A DNA stretch of 64,000 nucleotides, taken from Lindgomyces ingoldianus (Eukaryota; Ascomycota; Dothideomycetes; Pleosporales; Lindgomycetaceae). Location: contig NW_022985198.1 in assembly GCF_010093535.1 (NCBI RefSeq), positions 174,321-238,320 of the forward strand, read 5' to 3'. Under the pieces are notes generated by a model. That model worked only from the letters and a program-made list of their open reading frames with translations. It was not told the DNA's origin and searched no databases. The translations under genes were made by a program, and so were the position numbers. Each line of letters opens with the position of its first letter. Within the stretch, counting starts at the first letter, position 1. Positions 21,238-33,517 of the stretch are shown piece by piece.

Positions 21238-23893
21238 TGGCGAACCAGCTGCATTGAGATAATTGACAAATTGGGAAGTAAAATAGTATATAACCTAAAT
21301 AACTATAACGGTTTTTCAAAGCCTCTAGAAAAGATTTAGTGCGAAAAAGCGGCAGCGGTGTGTAACACTCGGTAAACGATCCAATCTGTTATGATCTGCT
21401 GTCTACCTGGACGGAGTGGGGCTCATCACTCCTTCGCCGCCTTCATCTATGGCTCTCGCAGCCCTAACATATAACTACATCATCTCCTCGTAGCTCGACT
21501 CTTTCCGCACCCTCTAACTCACCTTTAGCATCTGCAAAACTCTCATCGTGTCCCTCCGACACATGCTGTTTTCAACCCATCTTGGGCTTGGCATGCCGAC
21601 CGGAAGCTCAGCCCTAGCGACCTGTCCTGTTTTAGCACATTAGTCGAATCTAGATCCAATTGATCCCTTAACCAAGTTCGCTAATAAGACCAGTGCAAAC
21701 CCTCGCATTTCCTACTCGTTCTCGCTAGCAATTCTTGAAATGCGCCGGCGTGGTGATTATGTTGCTTGGAAGTCGCGCCAAGTACTGGCGGCACTAGGCT
21801 TAGCTCCGTCAGGCACCAAAACTGACTTCCCTCGCCCTTGGACCTCTGTCGGCAGTGCTGCTGTCTAGTCCTATCCGCTAGCTCTACGGGCCATGATCTC
21901 AGCGATTAGGTCCAGAATTAGGGCAGGGTAGATCAATAGCGAATATACCTCTGTTACATCAACGTATCGCAGGCCTTTTAATAAGCAAATTTGTAGCGTT
22001 TTCAAGGTCCATCTCGACTTGATTGACTACCTATTTAAGTTAGTGACCTTCCCGTATAGGTTTAACATATCCTAAATAGGCATAGCGTTTCTCTCTGGCA
22101 GTGAACTTGACCGCTTGTTGGGAGTCTGGCGTATCGGGATACTGGGTTGGTAGCGTACGTGATCCGACGCCAGATTGAGGTCGAGATGCCCGCAATTCAG
22201 ATGCCGGTGGCGAAGCGCGGGAGTTGCTATATTTCTACTTTAGTGTTAGCGTTAGCGCAGAGAGTCTGATCATTGTTAAGCTCTGCATGAGATTCTACTG
22301 GTTGGCTGAGGACCGCCATATCGTAGTTTCTGTGAGCACAAATTCCGGTTCTTCGTTCGAAACGGCTTCGCTTTATTGGCGTGGTGGGCTGGGGCTGGGA
22401 GATGGGGGAATGAGGAGAGGATTGAATTGCGCGAGCTCCAGAGACGGAGAGGGGAAGGGGTCCTCTTAGACTTCGAGTTCGTCTGAGTGGTGTGGCCGAG
22501 TTCTGTAAGTCATCTTTTTCTTGCTTGTTCTTCTGGTATTTCTTACACAAGTAGCGAGATGTTATGATCATATTAAAGGATTCAAAGAGACAAGTGAGAC
22601 CAGGTCCAATCAGTGTGGGTCAATTGACATTCACGATAACTAACAAGCTTCCCAAAAGATTCCACTCAAAAGAAAATTTAGTAGAAAGCGGCTGAGAGTG
22701 ACAAGAGCACCGCTCTCTGCACAGCTCGCCCAAGCAGTTCAATATCTGCCATCTGCTCCTCCGCCTCAGAGCGAACACGAGAATTCAACCCTTGGCACCC
22801 GTCTCCTCCACCACGTATTTCGGCTGCTCTGTCACACTTGGGCGTCTAAGCCACACCACCATGATCCCAGAAAAGTTAGGCAGGCCATTACCAAGGGGCT
22901 TAGAGACGCGAGGTAAGCTCGGGAGCAGAAAGCTTAGGAAAGCTTGTGCTGACTTGGTATGGCAATCAGACTCCGAAGAAGCTGGTTGGCGCGCACGATG
23001 TGTCATGATGAAGGCGGGTGAGCGTATCAATTGTCCCGCTCAACATACCTTTTGTTCCGCTTTTAGTTCAACATAGGATAGGGTAGATCAGGACGAACTG
23101 CGCCTTTGAAAGGTTTGTCATGACCTTTCATGGTCTTCATAGCGAAAAGGAAGTTGTGAGAATATGGAGATAGCAGGCGCTCCGCAGTGCGTCACCAAAA
23201 GGTATACACCAACTGCGCAATGACGGCCTCAGGCCTAATTTTCATCAGCCTTGCCTTTTAGGGAAACGACTGCTCTTGGCCGTCTATAGTGCAACTATGC
23301 GTCCCGGAGTCGGGAGTACCATGAGCAAGAACGTGTAAGGGCGAAAAAGATACCAGTTTGGCGGCCGGTACTCGATGTGCTCAACCTTCTGGATATTGTC
23401 CGCAGGATCTTTGTCGCATTTAAACCGCTGCTTACGAAAACTCTCCCGCAGGTCACAGATTTAGCTTGTCTCTACCCGCGTAATTCGGTACGTCGAAAGA
23501 GGGAAAGAACGTAGGAGTTAAATAATTTGTTTCTGGAGCCGATACAGTAGAAACAGCAGATGGGTATTACGAGGACAAATCTCCGGTCCCGCAGGCGCAT
23601 TAGAATGACGCTAAGGCGCTAAGGCTAGCCATTACGAGGGGAATTTCGCAAGTGAGGTAGAGAAGCAGGGAGGGCATACGCCAAGCCATAAGTATTTGGG
23701 TGTTGAAAGGATGGGGAGAACAGGGTCAAGAAGTCCATCGCCGTCACCATCAGCTGGGGGGGAGGGCGCGCAGCCGAGGAATATAGTGTAGGTGGGAATA
23801 GGTTGTGGGACCGTCGGCAAGGCGTTGTCAGGAGTTCGAGTTAAGAATTAGCATTAATTCAGCGTCTACATACTTTCTGTTTTATCTGTGCTT
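21238..23893. other. Long intergenic stretch, no gene recognised
   Basis: About 2.65 kb with no coding region I can support on either strand. Open frames at 22227-22571 and 22698-23076 lack motif support and are read as chance. The area beside 23894 is the 3' flank of the acetyltransferase gene. Confidence 0.4.
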
Positions 23894-25400
23894 CTATGCT
23901 TTCGTCAACTCCTCAATCCCTGCCCGCAAACTCCCAATCACCATCTCTATCCACGACCCCTCAACAACCCCCTCTAGCCAAGCAATTCCCAAAACTAAAC
24001 ACCCATCTCCACCCGTCACAACACTAACCTCAAACCCCGCACCCACTACATTCCCACTCTGACTAAAAACCACTTTGCCTACCCTCCAGCACCCTTCGCC
24101 CTCCACCATCCTCGACGCCTTAAACACCCCAACATTCGACAACTCAAAAGAATCCCCCCTCTCTTTCCCCATCTTCCCGAGGAAGAATTTATGCAAATCC
24201 GGCACCCAGCGGAGTAGTCCAACCGTAGAATCTTTGCCCTTTTTATCCAACTCTTTATTAATCGTTTGGCGAACTTTCCTTGCCTCAGCCCAAGAAAACG
24301 GGTCACCCTTCCTTGTCCGCCGATGCTCAAATCCATACCGACTAACCCAACACCCCAAACTCTCATCACTCACCATCTCCTTTAGTAAGAACCTCCTCAA
24401 ACTCGTCGCTCCACATGCTGTAACCCTATCAACCCCCCCTCCCTCTTCTGCTCCAGGGAGGTGTGAGAATATGGCTGCAGCAACAAGGCATTCCAGAGTC
24501 GCAGTCACGCTAGTTTTATTCTCACGACTTACTTGGACGAGGCGGGTTGTGGCTTGTTGGGATAGTGTGTTGGAGCGGAATTTTGTTTCTCGGGATGCTG
24601 GGTCGGATGTGATGGGTTTAGCAGTCCAGAGAGTGGTGGGCCGGGAGGGGAACCAGTCTGTCCACTGCGCTTTGAGGAGAAAGGGAATGGATAGGGGGAG
24701 GGGGTGGAGGGATTCCAGAGGAGGGAGGAGAGGAGTTGTTGGTGTGTTGATTATCGCGCTTTCTGCAGCTCCACTCTCCGACATTCCTGGGGGAGGGGTG
24801 GAAGAAAGAGACTGTAAAGCAGCGAGAAACGCGCGATGAAAAGCAAGTCCCGAAGCACCGTCCGCGAGCGCGTGATGGAATATCCACGTAGCAGCGAATT
24901 GGTTCTTGGTAGCTGGAGGTGAATTGGTCAATACGACGAGCCGCCAGAATGGAAGACTCCCGAGCTCGGATTTGAAGTTCTGGTTATGCTGCTCGGCAAT
25001 AATAGAATCCAATTCGGCATCGTCACCGCCTTTGTGAAACCCTGTTTTACGTTTTACAAAGAAAACACATTTCCGCAAATCGATGGTGGGGAGACGGGCG
25101 AAATACGGGGAAGAGGTGTTTTCGTTCAGAGGAATAGCGCTGAGGATTGGGTGAGAGAAGATTACTTTTCCAAGCGCGGAGTGGATTAGTGGTTCAAGTG
25201 GCGCGGGCTGGACTGGGTTTGGGGGGGAATAGTATGCCGCACAGGCGACGTTGTTGTATAATCCTAGGTCATGTCGTACAGTTGAATGGGTTTCGAGGCG
25301 ACCTGAAGGAGATTGTTAATTGGGTGGATATTGGAAGGGGGATTGAGGAGTGAAAAGTACCGCATGGTCGAAGTTTCTCGAGGGATTTGGGGTCGGTCAT
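23894..25400 (-). CDS. Alcohol acetyltransferase (AATase) family protein
   Basis: Two exons, 25361-25400 and 23894-25302, encode 482 residues. The first exon reads MTDPKSLEKLRPCG and joins RLETHSTVRHDLGLYNNVA, the typical N-terminus of the alcohol acetyltransferase family (PF07247, a branch of the CoA-dependent BAHD-like fold). The catalytic H-x-x-x-D-G motif is present as HHALADG with His157 and Asp161. A late SNVGVFKASR block and the FSQSGNVVGAGFEVSVV segment fit the second domain. Members transfer acetyl groups from acetyl-CoA to alcohols or sterols. The substrate here cannot be told, and related sequences sit in secondary-metabolite clusters as well as in ester formation. The ATG at 25400 was preferred over an upstream in-frame one at about 25508 because family similarity starts there. 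The gene stands isolated between two long gaps. Confidence 0.87.
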
Positions 25401-28361
25401 CGTTTTGCTATTAATGTACAGATTGAAGGTATGAACCTCGATGAAGCAATTGGTAGGAAAGCTTCTGCACAAGGAATACAGCGGATGTTCTTCTGTCCCG
25501 CTCGCCAAGCACGTATTGAGTGAGTTCTAGTTGTTGGGCAATACTTCGTTCTTATTCAAACCGTAGAAATGCAGTCCGAGGGTTCCGTGATCGGGACGTC
25601 GACAAAAATTTTGAGGTTTTTAAGCCCTCTATTTGTCCTGAGCACAATACTCAAGCCAATGGAGATAAGATAAAGGGGATATTAAAAGTGGACCTTGCTA
25701 TTAGCCTAATCAGGAAAAGCTTGCGAACACGGGAGGATTTGAAGTTTACCGAAAGCAGTTGAAGGAATTGTAAAATTGAGAGACTATAGACTATGGAACG
25801 GAACGCAGAAAGAGAAGGAAAAATAGATCTGGAATTCTGACATGCTCATCTCTAGTTAAATCATCACCTGCAGAGATCCCGTACTTTAAGTAGTCGATCG
25901 ACAACTATGCAATCCTGATGTCGGGCCTGAAGATCCGGAAGCAATCAGTTGTAACCCTGTGGTATGGTTCAGCATATCCAAGCCTTGACCTTCGCAAGCT
26001 CATGATTGAAAGTGAGGATATCCCACTCATGCAGATTCAAGTCCTTCCTATTACCATTCCAACACATACGTTTTATATCCCTCCTTTCCTTTATAAACAA
26101 TTCTTTCAGTTCCCCCATCCCAGAAAACATCTGCCGTCTTCAGCCATTAGGGCGTCCTTGGGCCACTAGTAGAAGACATGTAGGAAATCAGAGACTCGCA
26201 TATCGGTCCTCAAGCTAACATTGACCTTTCCAATAAACACGATTCCAGACTCCCAGTCTTTGGCGTAGTCATAATTATAGTTGCATCTACTTCAGCATTG
26301 TACCCTTCGGCCTCGAAGATATTAGCGAGGCAGGAGTCTTCGATTTTCTTAATCATGTCGGAACCGGAATACAGTGTCGTCGTCTCACTCTATGGTGAGA
26401 ATATTCTTTCCGTGCCCCATAAACGATTCCTGGTAAGGCCGGCATTGCTTACGAAGTCCGTCACAGAACTTGCGAACAGGCAAGGGCCATTAATTTTCCG
26501 GGCTCTGGCATCTTGTATACTTCAAAGATCCAGGCATGGCAGGATGCCCAGTCAAACTCGTGTCGGGGCACACGATAGAAGTTTGCGAACATAAAGATTG
26601 ACCGAACTCTACAGGTAGTTCCCGCGTGTCGCTGACGCAAACGAGAAGATACCAGTCAACAGCTAGTAGCTTAGAGGCAGACTCAGAACCTTAGAAGCTT
26701 TTTAGAGACCTTCTAATTGTCGATGCCTTCTGCGCGTTTGTGTCGCCTAGTGGAGGAAGCGCCCTGTCTAGATGCGGGTCGAGATCTTGTCGTTTTCGGC
26801 ATCCTTTCTTAAAGAGAATTGTTACAAGCGATGGGATGGAGATGAAATGGCTGAGGAGGTACAGAAATGAAATCAATAGATGAAGAAGGTCTGGCGGAAA
26901 TCGCTGAAGTTGACGACACCATAAGATGCAGATCATCTGCGAAAACAATTAGTCAGTACTCCAAGCTATACATCTTCTTTTTAACGTGGCGAATACGCCT
27001 GCTTATCTTTCACCTCCTTCCAAAGGCTACCGTTGTACAATTACCATCGACATAAAGACATGTCGTCGTCTTTCCTACCCAACGCTAGGAGATATCGTCG
27101 AGTCCCAGCAAAGGTTCATCATGAGTCAGGATGTGGCTTCATGAAGCAATAATCAATCGTAGAGTATGGGCTAATATTGGGATCAAAGTTTGTGACGCCA
27201 ATCCGTTATCTATTACGGCTTTACATGGTCATTACAAGCTGGAGGAAGGAGTATATCTGTTGTGCCGGGAAGCGACCTCGGCTGGACTATTGAATTCCCC
27301 ACAACGCCAGGTCACTCCACCATCATATCCACCTTCATCATCCCCACCGGTGTCAGCCAACGCCTGACGTCCCGTATCTTTCTCGGATCCGAACGAAGAC
27401 ACTGCCTAAATGCCTACGATGTCGTAAAAGAGGAGCCAACAATGGTTACATCTAAAACACGTAAGTAACTGTAACGCCACAGTTACTCCAAGGCTCGCTA
27501 GTAATTACTCATCAGCCATCACATCAACTCATCAACCCTGGAACCGTCAGTTCTTCGGATGGTGGTCACAATTCAACTTTCTTCGGTGCCGAGTCCCGCA
27601 CCCCGCGCACTGGTGGGGGTTTCTAGACATCGCACCACTTGTGAACGCCCCTTGAGTCCCATCGCAATAGGCTTCCATCCACAGTCAATTTTCGTGCTAG
27701 TGAGATTGGGGGGGAAACCCCTCACTGGTATCTGGTCGGCTACGACGCAAGGGGGCGGCGGAGAGCCTTCCAACGACTCAAATTGTCCCTCGTGCAAAGT
27801 GTGGTTGTACCTGACCAGGTCTCCGGGATTCTGAGGTCTCAAGACGGACAATTAATCTTCCAGACAGACTGAGAACAAGGCCTCGAAGTCCGAGAACAGT
27901 TCTGATTCGATTGAAGAATCCTGGATCCAACAACCTAGTGGCTTGAAACATCAACATGCAGGGCTCAGCTCTGCCCTTGGAACGCCACGCAGGCGCTTGC
28001 GGACTCGAACCCACGAACTGCTGCTTGACTGCAGAGAAAAACCGGGGCTAAATGTGCCCCGCTAAGCGAACTCCACATCTGCTGCCACCAGCATATCAAG
28101 GGCTCTTCGGTCTGCCTTCCCCTTCCCCGCGAGTTGACCGCGCAGCCCCGATAGTGATCTCTTCCAGGCGTCCCATGGTTCCAAAGATTTCTCCAAATTT
28201 ATCTACGGGAGAGCTTTGAAGTTCGCACGTTTTCGCACCGTGGACCTTAGGCTCAACACTTCAACTCGCCAAGTGAGTGGCCTCTTCCTTCTTGGGCGTC
28301 GAGCTCGCACCTGGTTCAATACTTTCCCACGTGGCCGCCTCATCGTTTATGACCCTCAAAC
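25401..28361. other. Long intergenic stretch, no gene recognised
   Basis: Nearly 3 kb without a supported gene. Open frames at 26298-26594, 27131-27468 and 27559-27851 have no recognisable motif. At about 28000-28016 the minus strand contains GGTTCGAGTCC, a perfect RNA polymerase III B-box match, but the surrounding bases do not fold as a tRNA. The last few hundred bases should hold the promoter of the aminotransferase. Confidence 0.4.
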
Positions 28362-29808
28362 ATGGATTCGGGCCTTTCCGAGCGCATGGACAAAACCCTG
28401 CAAGAGCTTCTTCCCAAAGCTGCTGCAGCCGTGGCTACACCCAAGAACTATGATCCTTCAACTGCAATTGATCTGTCAAGCGCCCACAATGCGGTCATTC
28501 GGGACGAACTCCAAGAGTTCTTTAAAACCACAGTAGAGGATAGACTCACAGTCGATGTAGGTCTTCAAGCATATCTCCTTTACGTATTGACACTCCTCAG
28601 GCATTTGACTTGCCCGACACAATTGGCGGCGACGTCGCTCTTCGCCAGGCCCTGACATCGTTCCTAAACTCATACTTCAACCCAATACATGCCCTAACCC
28701 ACGAGCATATCGTGCTCACCGCCGGGGCAAGTGACGCGCTCGAGAACTTGGTCTATGCGGTCTGTAACGATGGCGATAGTGTCATTGTTCCAGGTCCTTT
28801 CTGGTGTATGTCGTCTACTTTGCAATTCCCTCGCTGCTCAAATGCATGAGCCTTCGACTGACCAGACTATCTAGATGGGTTTGAAGGAATCCTGAAGTCT
28901 CGGCCGGGTGTCAATATTATAGCAGCTCATCCGCCAACCTATCAGAACCATGACAACTACCTCATTCCGTCTCTTCAGGCGGCATACGACTTCTCGGCTG
29001 ATAAATCACGGATCAAAGCGGTCATCATATGCAACCCACACAATCCATTGTCGCAATGCTATCCCAAGAAGACGCTCGTAGAGTGCATGGAGTTTTGCCA
29101 GGAACGTGGACTACACCTCATTTCGGATGAGCTCTACGCCCTTGCCTCACTCAAGGGTACTTCAAACAACGGCACACCATTTGTATCTGCCTTGTCTTTG
29201 ACGGAGCCATTGGTACCATCTGGGGCTGTAAAGGTTGATCCAAGCCGCGTCCATGTTATTTGGAGTCCAAGTAAACTCTTTGGCTCGAGCGGATTCAGAG
29301 TTGTAAGTTCATGTCCACAGCCTCGCGCTTAACCTACCTCTAATCTCCATAGGGTTGTGTTATATCGCAGAGCAACCCCCAACTCCGCCAGGCTCTTTCT
29401 CTCCTGACCTATTGCCACACGAACAACATCGCCTCGCTGTATCTAACATCCCTCCTCTCTTGGTCCCAACTTCCAACCCTCCTGGCCTTGAACTCTGAGC
29501 GACTGAGCGAGTCATACCGCGTACTTGCCGAGGCACTACAGCGATGGGACGTCGACTTCGTTCCGCCCACTCACGGTATATTCCTCTTTGCAAGGTTAGC
29601 TAAAAAGGCAAAGACAGTTGAAGAAGAGATGAGCTTCTTCAATCGACTGGCTGCCCACGGTATTCGTGTGAGTCCAGGTCGTTTCTACAATGGCGTGGAC
29701 CCAGAGCTTGCTCAGCTTGGGTGGGCAAGGATACGGTTTTCCATCCCGGTTAATGACATGTCGGCGGCAGTAGCTCATATTTCAAGCTTTCTTGCGAAGG
29801 AACTTTAG
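28362..29808 (+). CDS. PLP-dependent class I/II aminotransferase (ACC-synthase-like)
   Basis: Four exons, 28362-28556, 28601-28805, 28875-29302 and 29353-29808, give 427 residues. The fold-type I pattern is clear: LTAGASDALENLVYAVCNDGD for cofactor phosphate and ring contacts, CNPHNPLSQCY (the conserved N-P-H-N-P), HLISDELYALASL with the Asp-x-x-Tyr that contacts the pyridine ring, and WSPSKLFGSSGFRVG with the Schiff-base Lys267. The last part includes WARIRFSIP with the substrate-carboxylate Arg. This spacing resembles 1-aminocyclopropane-1-carboxylate synthase-like proteins of fungi, many of which are in fact amino-acid transaminases or lyases. The substrate is unknown. An O-methyltransferase follows on the same strand 950 bp downstream and a copper amine oxidase lies beyond it, which may indicate joint amine or amino-acid metabolism. 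Confidence 0.9.
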
Positions 29809-30756
29809 GAGGGGAGTTTTGTCGAGGCTTCAACCACCCACTTCCTCTATCACCCACTTCCTCTATCACTGGCGGGTCTATTAAAAACCCCGATCGAGGT
29901 CTTTCATCGAGAGTTATCTGCGGTCAGGCTCCGGTCCTGTCGAACGGTTCTCACCAATTCAATCAGAAAGTGACAAGTCATGTCCCCACTACCGAGCAAG
30001 AGATCCACGCTCGTGTTTTTCATTCCAGCACGAGTCAGTGACACAGTCCGGTCCGGATGGGGATTGCTTGCTTCGATTCTGGAAGCGCCGATGTGGGTAG
30101 TGTGCGAGTAAGCGGCGCGGTCAATCACCTACCAATTCAGTAACTCCAATTCGTCTAGCATCGCGTATATGCATGTCAGACTTCTCGTCACTTTGACTTG
30201 CCACCGGTTCCAGAGTCTCGGGTCTAAATTCACTTCCCACGCTGTGCAGCAATCTATCTGCGGCGCCGGCAACAGATCCCTTGCATCTCCGTGAACATTG
30301 GTCTTGGCATCGGAATTGCTTCATCCGTGGAGTCCTTCAACTCGCTCTCTCGACCAGCCAGTCAAGCCTCGGCTTCTTAGCTTATACCTGAGCAAACGCA
30401 GAAAACCGCTGGTGGTTGAAAGGAGATCTCGCCAAGGAAAATCATTCCGGATTCGGATCAGTGCAAATCACAAGCAACTCGCGTTTGCGCTAGAGCATCG
30501 TCCAGCAATGCTAAACTGGCTTGAACTATCTTTCCTGATAAGAAACCTAATCTCAGTGGGCAATATAAAATTGAGTTCCTCGATGCGCCACAGCTGCACG
30601 ACTTGCTGATCTCGGCCCCTCACTTCCTGTGCCACAATTGCGGGGTCCATGAGATAGGCGTCTCCTTACTTTCAGCTTAAACACGCAAGTGCTACAACAT
30701 TAAGTTTTCCTAACCTCTCAATTGATATTCGTTCGAGGGTTCAGGAGCTAATTACC
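29809..30756. other. Intergenic between aminotransferase and O-methyltransferase
   Basis: No coding pattern seen. A near-perfect duplicated CACCCACTTCCTCTATCA unit occurs at about 29835-29870, just after the aminotransferase stop. Confidence 0.4.
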
Positions 30757-32054
30757 ATGGACGGCTCTGAGCTCACTTCCCAAATTTTAGCGCTGGTAGA
30801 TGCCGGAGCTGGTGGACTTGATGAAGGTCAACGACTCCGTCTGCTCGCAGCATGCAACAAGTTGAGAGACACGCTGCAAAGTCCCATAGAAAGGACGATT
30901 CAAACTATGCTTGGTGTATGCTCTCGTCTTGTCTCCCAGCTAGTCGGAAAGGCTTAAAAAAGACTTCAGGGCCATGATCCCATCGCTCTTAGATTAGCTA
31001 TCGACCTCGGGCTCCCAGACATCGCTCTTGCAAATAACGGTCCTATAACTATTGAAGAACTAGCAGGGAAGAGCAAAGCAGATATCGCTCTCGTTCGTAA
31101 GTACCCCTACCTCAGATAAAACTCACTCTTCTCAGCCCATACTGTCCAGGCCGCATAATGCGCTTCGTCTCCTGCCTCGGAGTCTTCTCAGAAGTCGACG
31201 TCGACACATACACCGCGACACCTTTAACCGGCACCTACTCCACCAGTTCTCCCATGCGAGAAGTCGTCATCCATCTCTCAACCGCCGAACCCACAATCGG
31301 TAGGCTCCCCGACTACTTCGCGGAACGCGGGTGGCAGAACCCAGATGATGCCCTCAATGGCCCGTGGCAATTTGCCGAGCATACCACAGACCAGTACTGG
31401 GAATGGCTTGCTAAACGAGAGAGGTTGCAGCGCGCTTTTAACATTGTGATGGGCATGCAGAGGAAGATGAGAGGGGAAGACTGGTTTGAGTTTTTTCCCG
31501 TGGAGGAGAAATTATCAGTTGGTGATGTGAATGAGGGGGGAGTTGTGTTTGTTGATATTGGGGGTGGTTTAGGCCATGACCTCGTGCGGTTTAAGACTCG
31601 ATTCCCGGAACTCCGCGGGAAGTTCGTGCTAGAGGATCTTCCATCCGTGGTTGCGGCTGCTAAGGACCTCCCAGCGGATATAGCAACTCTAGGTCACGAT
31701 TTCTTCATCCCGCATCCAGATGAGATTAAGGGCGCGAAGGCGTATTATCTTCGGACCATCCTACATGATTGGCCTGATAAACAAGCACTCGCTATCCTGG
31801 CCAATATCAAAGATATCATGGCCCCGAACTCGCTGTTGCTGATCAACGAAGGAGTTTTAGCGGAGAAAGGCGTGAGCTTGTTTGAGGCGAGACATGACTT
31901 CCATATGATGGCGAGATTCTCAGCGTTGGAGAGGACGGAGAAGCAGTGGAGGGTTTTGTTGGAAGAGGCGGGGTTTGAACTGGTTCAGATATGGAGGTCT
32001 GAGCAAGTTGCGGAGGCGAAAGGAGCGTTGATGGAAGTTGTTGTTAGGAAGTAG
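30757..32054 (+). CDS. SAM-dependent O-methyltransferase (COMT type)
   Basis: Three exons, 30757-30915, 30970-31096 and 31150-32054, give 396 residues. It is a class I methyltransferase of the plant-COMT/fungal OmtA type (PF00891). An N-terminal dimerisation and winged-helix part (HDPIALRLAIDLGLPDIALA, then TIEELAGKSKADIALVRRIM) precedes the SAM-binding motif VDIGGGLGHD at about 230-239. The family's catalytic base lies in LRTILHDWPD with His301. These enzymes methylate phenolic hydroxyls, often in polyketide or aromatic secondary metabolism. No truncation is seen. The neighbours are an aminotransferase upstream and a convergent copper amine oxidase downstream. A role in a small aromatic-amine or secondary-metabolite pathway is plausible but unproven. 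Confidence 0.9.
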
Positions 32055-33517
32055 CGAGCTCGCTAGCAATTATGCAGCATTTCAAACTGGAAGTTTACCT
32101 TCCAACCCTGCCTGCATCCGCACGGCGGAAAGTCAGGCATATACTATTTCTATCAAGCGGGGAGACTAGTATCGAGAAATTGTCTAATCTCCTATTCTTA
32201 TTTCACGATCCCCTAATGTATTTCTCATTCCTAATCCGCATCTTCACTCCTGAAGCTCGTTCCCCCAACATTTTTAAAGTTAGAGAGCGCAGTTCGCCTT
32301 CTTTTCCGTCTAGCCTTCCCAAGTCCATTATAAAGTAAACGAAGCAGCGACGACTTCCAAACGGGCAAATCGTTTCCTTTCCCGTTCTCGACATATCCTG
32401 TTCTCGACATATCCTGGTACTAAAGTTACAAGCAGTAAGATATCTAAAAAGGTAAGCACGAAGGTCGGGAATACGATTCCTTCAATTCGACCTCTGTGCA
32501 GACAGCAGCTCGGAGGGCATCATCCGTTGCGCGTGAAGGCACTGTATTGTTCCATTTCCGGCCGCCCTACTTTCGGCCCTCCCAATCTTGAGCCGCCAGT
32601 CTGAACGAATTTGCTGCTGCTTCAGCTAGTCGGTTCACGGCTGCTAATATCAAAGCGTTGTCGCAAATCTTTTTATTAAAGAAAGTATTAGTGTGCACTA
32701 TCGACATTGTAGACATGGATTGGGAACTAGCAGTGGTGTGCAAAGAATGTGGAAAGGTGATTTGTAGGATTAGGCTAAAGCGCCTATCCATGTGGAAGAG
32801 AAAACTTGTATAGACGCTGATATTTGGTCAGAGACAAAAAATTTGGTCGGGTTTTGGCACGTTTTCAGGGAGTAGGGAGAAGATTGCTGGCCTATACATG
32901 GTTGTCAAGACTTAGGCAAGGGCTATTAATGATGATGATGTCGTCTTGCTAGGCTCGACCATGTGCTGGTAGGATGGTGGGACAAGGTTTTTTTTCTAAC
33001 AACTCCGTTTGATACATGCCAACGGAGATTCTTAATACACGGATAGAAAAAGCATTCAGGGTCCATACTTCAATACAAGAGCTGCATAGACCCAACGAAG
33101 CATGAGTGACCCCATGCAAGGCCTAAAATTTGTAATACCTCGTCGAGAGATCCACCAGTAACTTCCAATCTGCCCTTTTCGGGTTTGAAAGTCCAGAGCT
33201 CGTCTTTTCCAATGGCGGTTCCCAACGCACCATACGGCTTTAGTACAATCGCACATGATAGGGGTGAATGAGCAATTGGGATAGTTACACGAGTTCCATT
33301 GCTAACCTGTTGAAAGGGGGCGGATTGATTGGGCTGTTGAGTGAGTGGGCCTATTCCAAGTGAAAATATAGGGTTGGGGACAATGGGGAACGCTTACGGA
33401 ACACATCTAGAGTAACTGATTCGCGGATGGGTCGAGCCATAAAATGCGTGTGACAAAAAAAGGCTCTAATATTGCGAGATATGTACTGTGACCGAAACGG
33501 GAACGAAAGAAAATCAG
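32055..33517. other. Intergenic between convergent genes
   Basis: The 3' flanks of the O-methyltransferase (plus) and the amine oxidase (minus) meet here. A direct duplication of TTCTCGACATATCCTG occurs at about 32385-32415. No coding region is supported. Confidence 0.4.

Noticed and set aside
22480..22510. GTGTGGCCGAGT resembles the start of a Ser/Leu tRNA
   Set aside because: No D-arm, anticodon arm or T-arm follows that would complete a cloverleaf.
22227..22571. Minus-strand open frame of 114 codons
   Set aside because: Composition is irregular, no domain is visible, and the initiating context is poor.
27985..28080. Perfect B-box (GGTTCGAGTCC) on the minus strand suggesting a tRNA or SINE
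   Set aside because: The T stem pairs at only two positions, and no acceptor stem or anticodon arm can be drawn; kept only as a remark in the intergenic entry.
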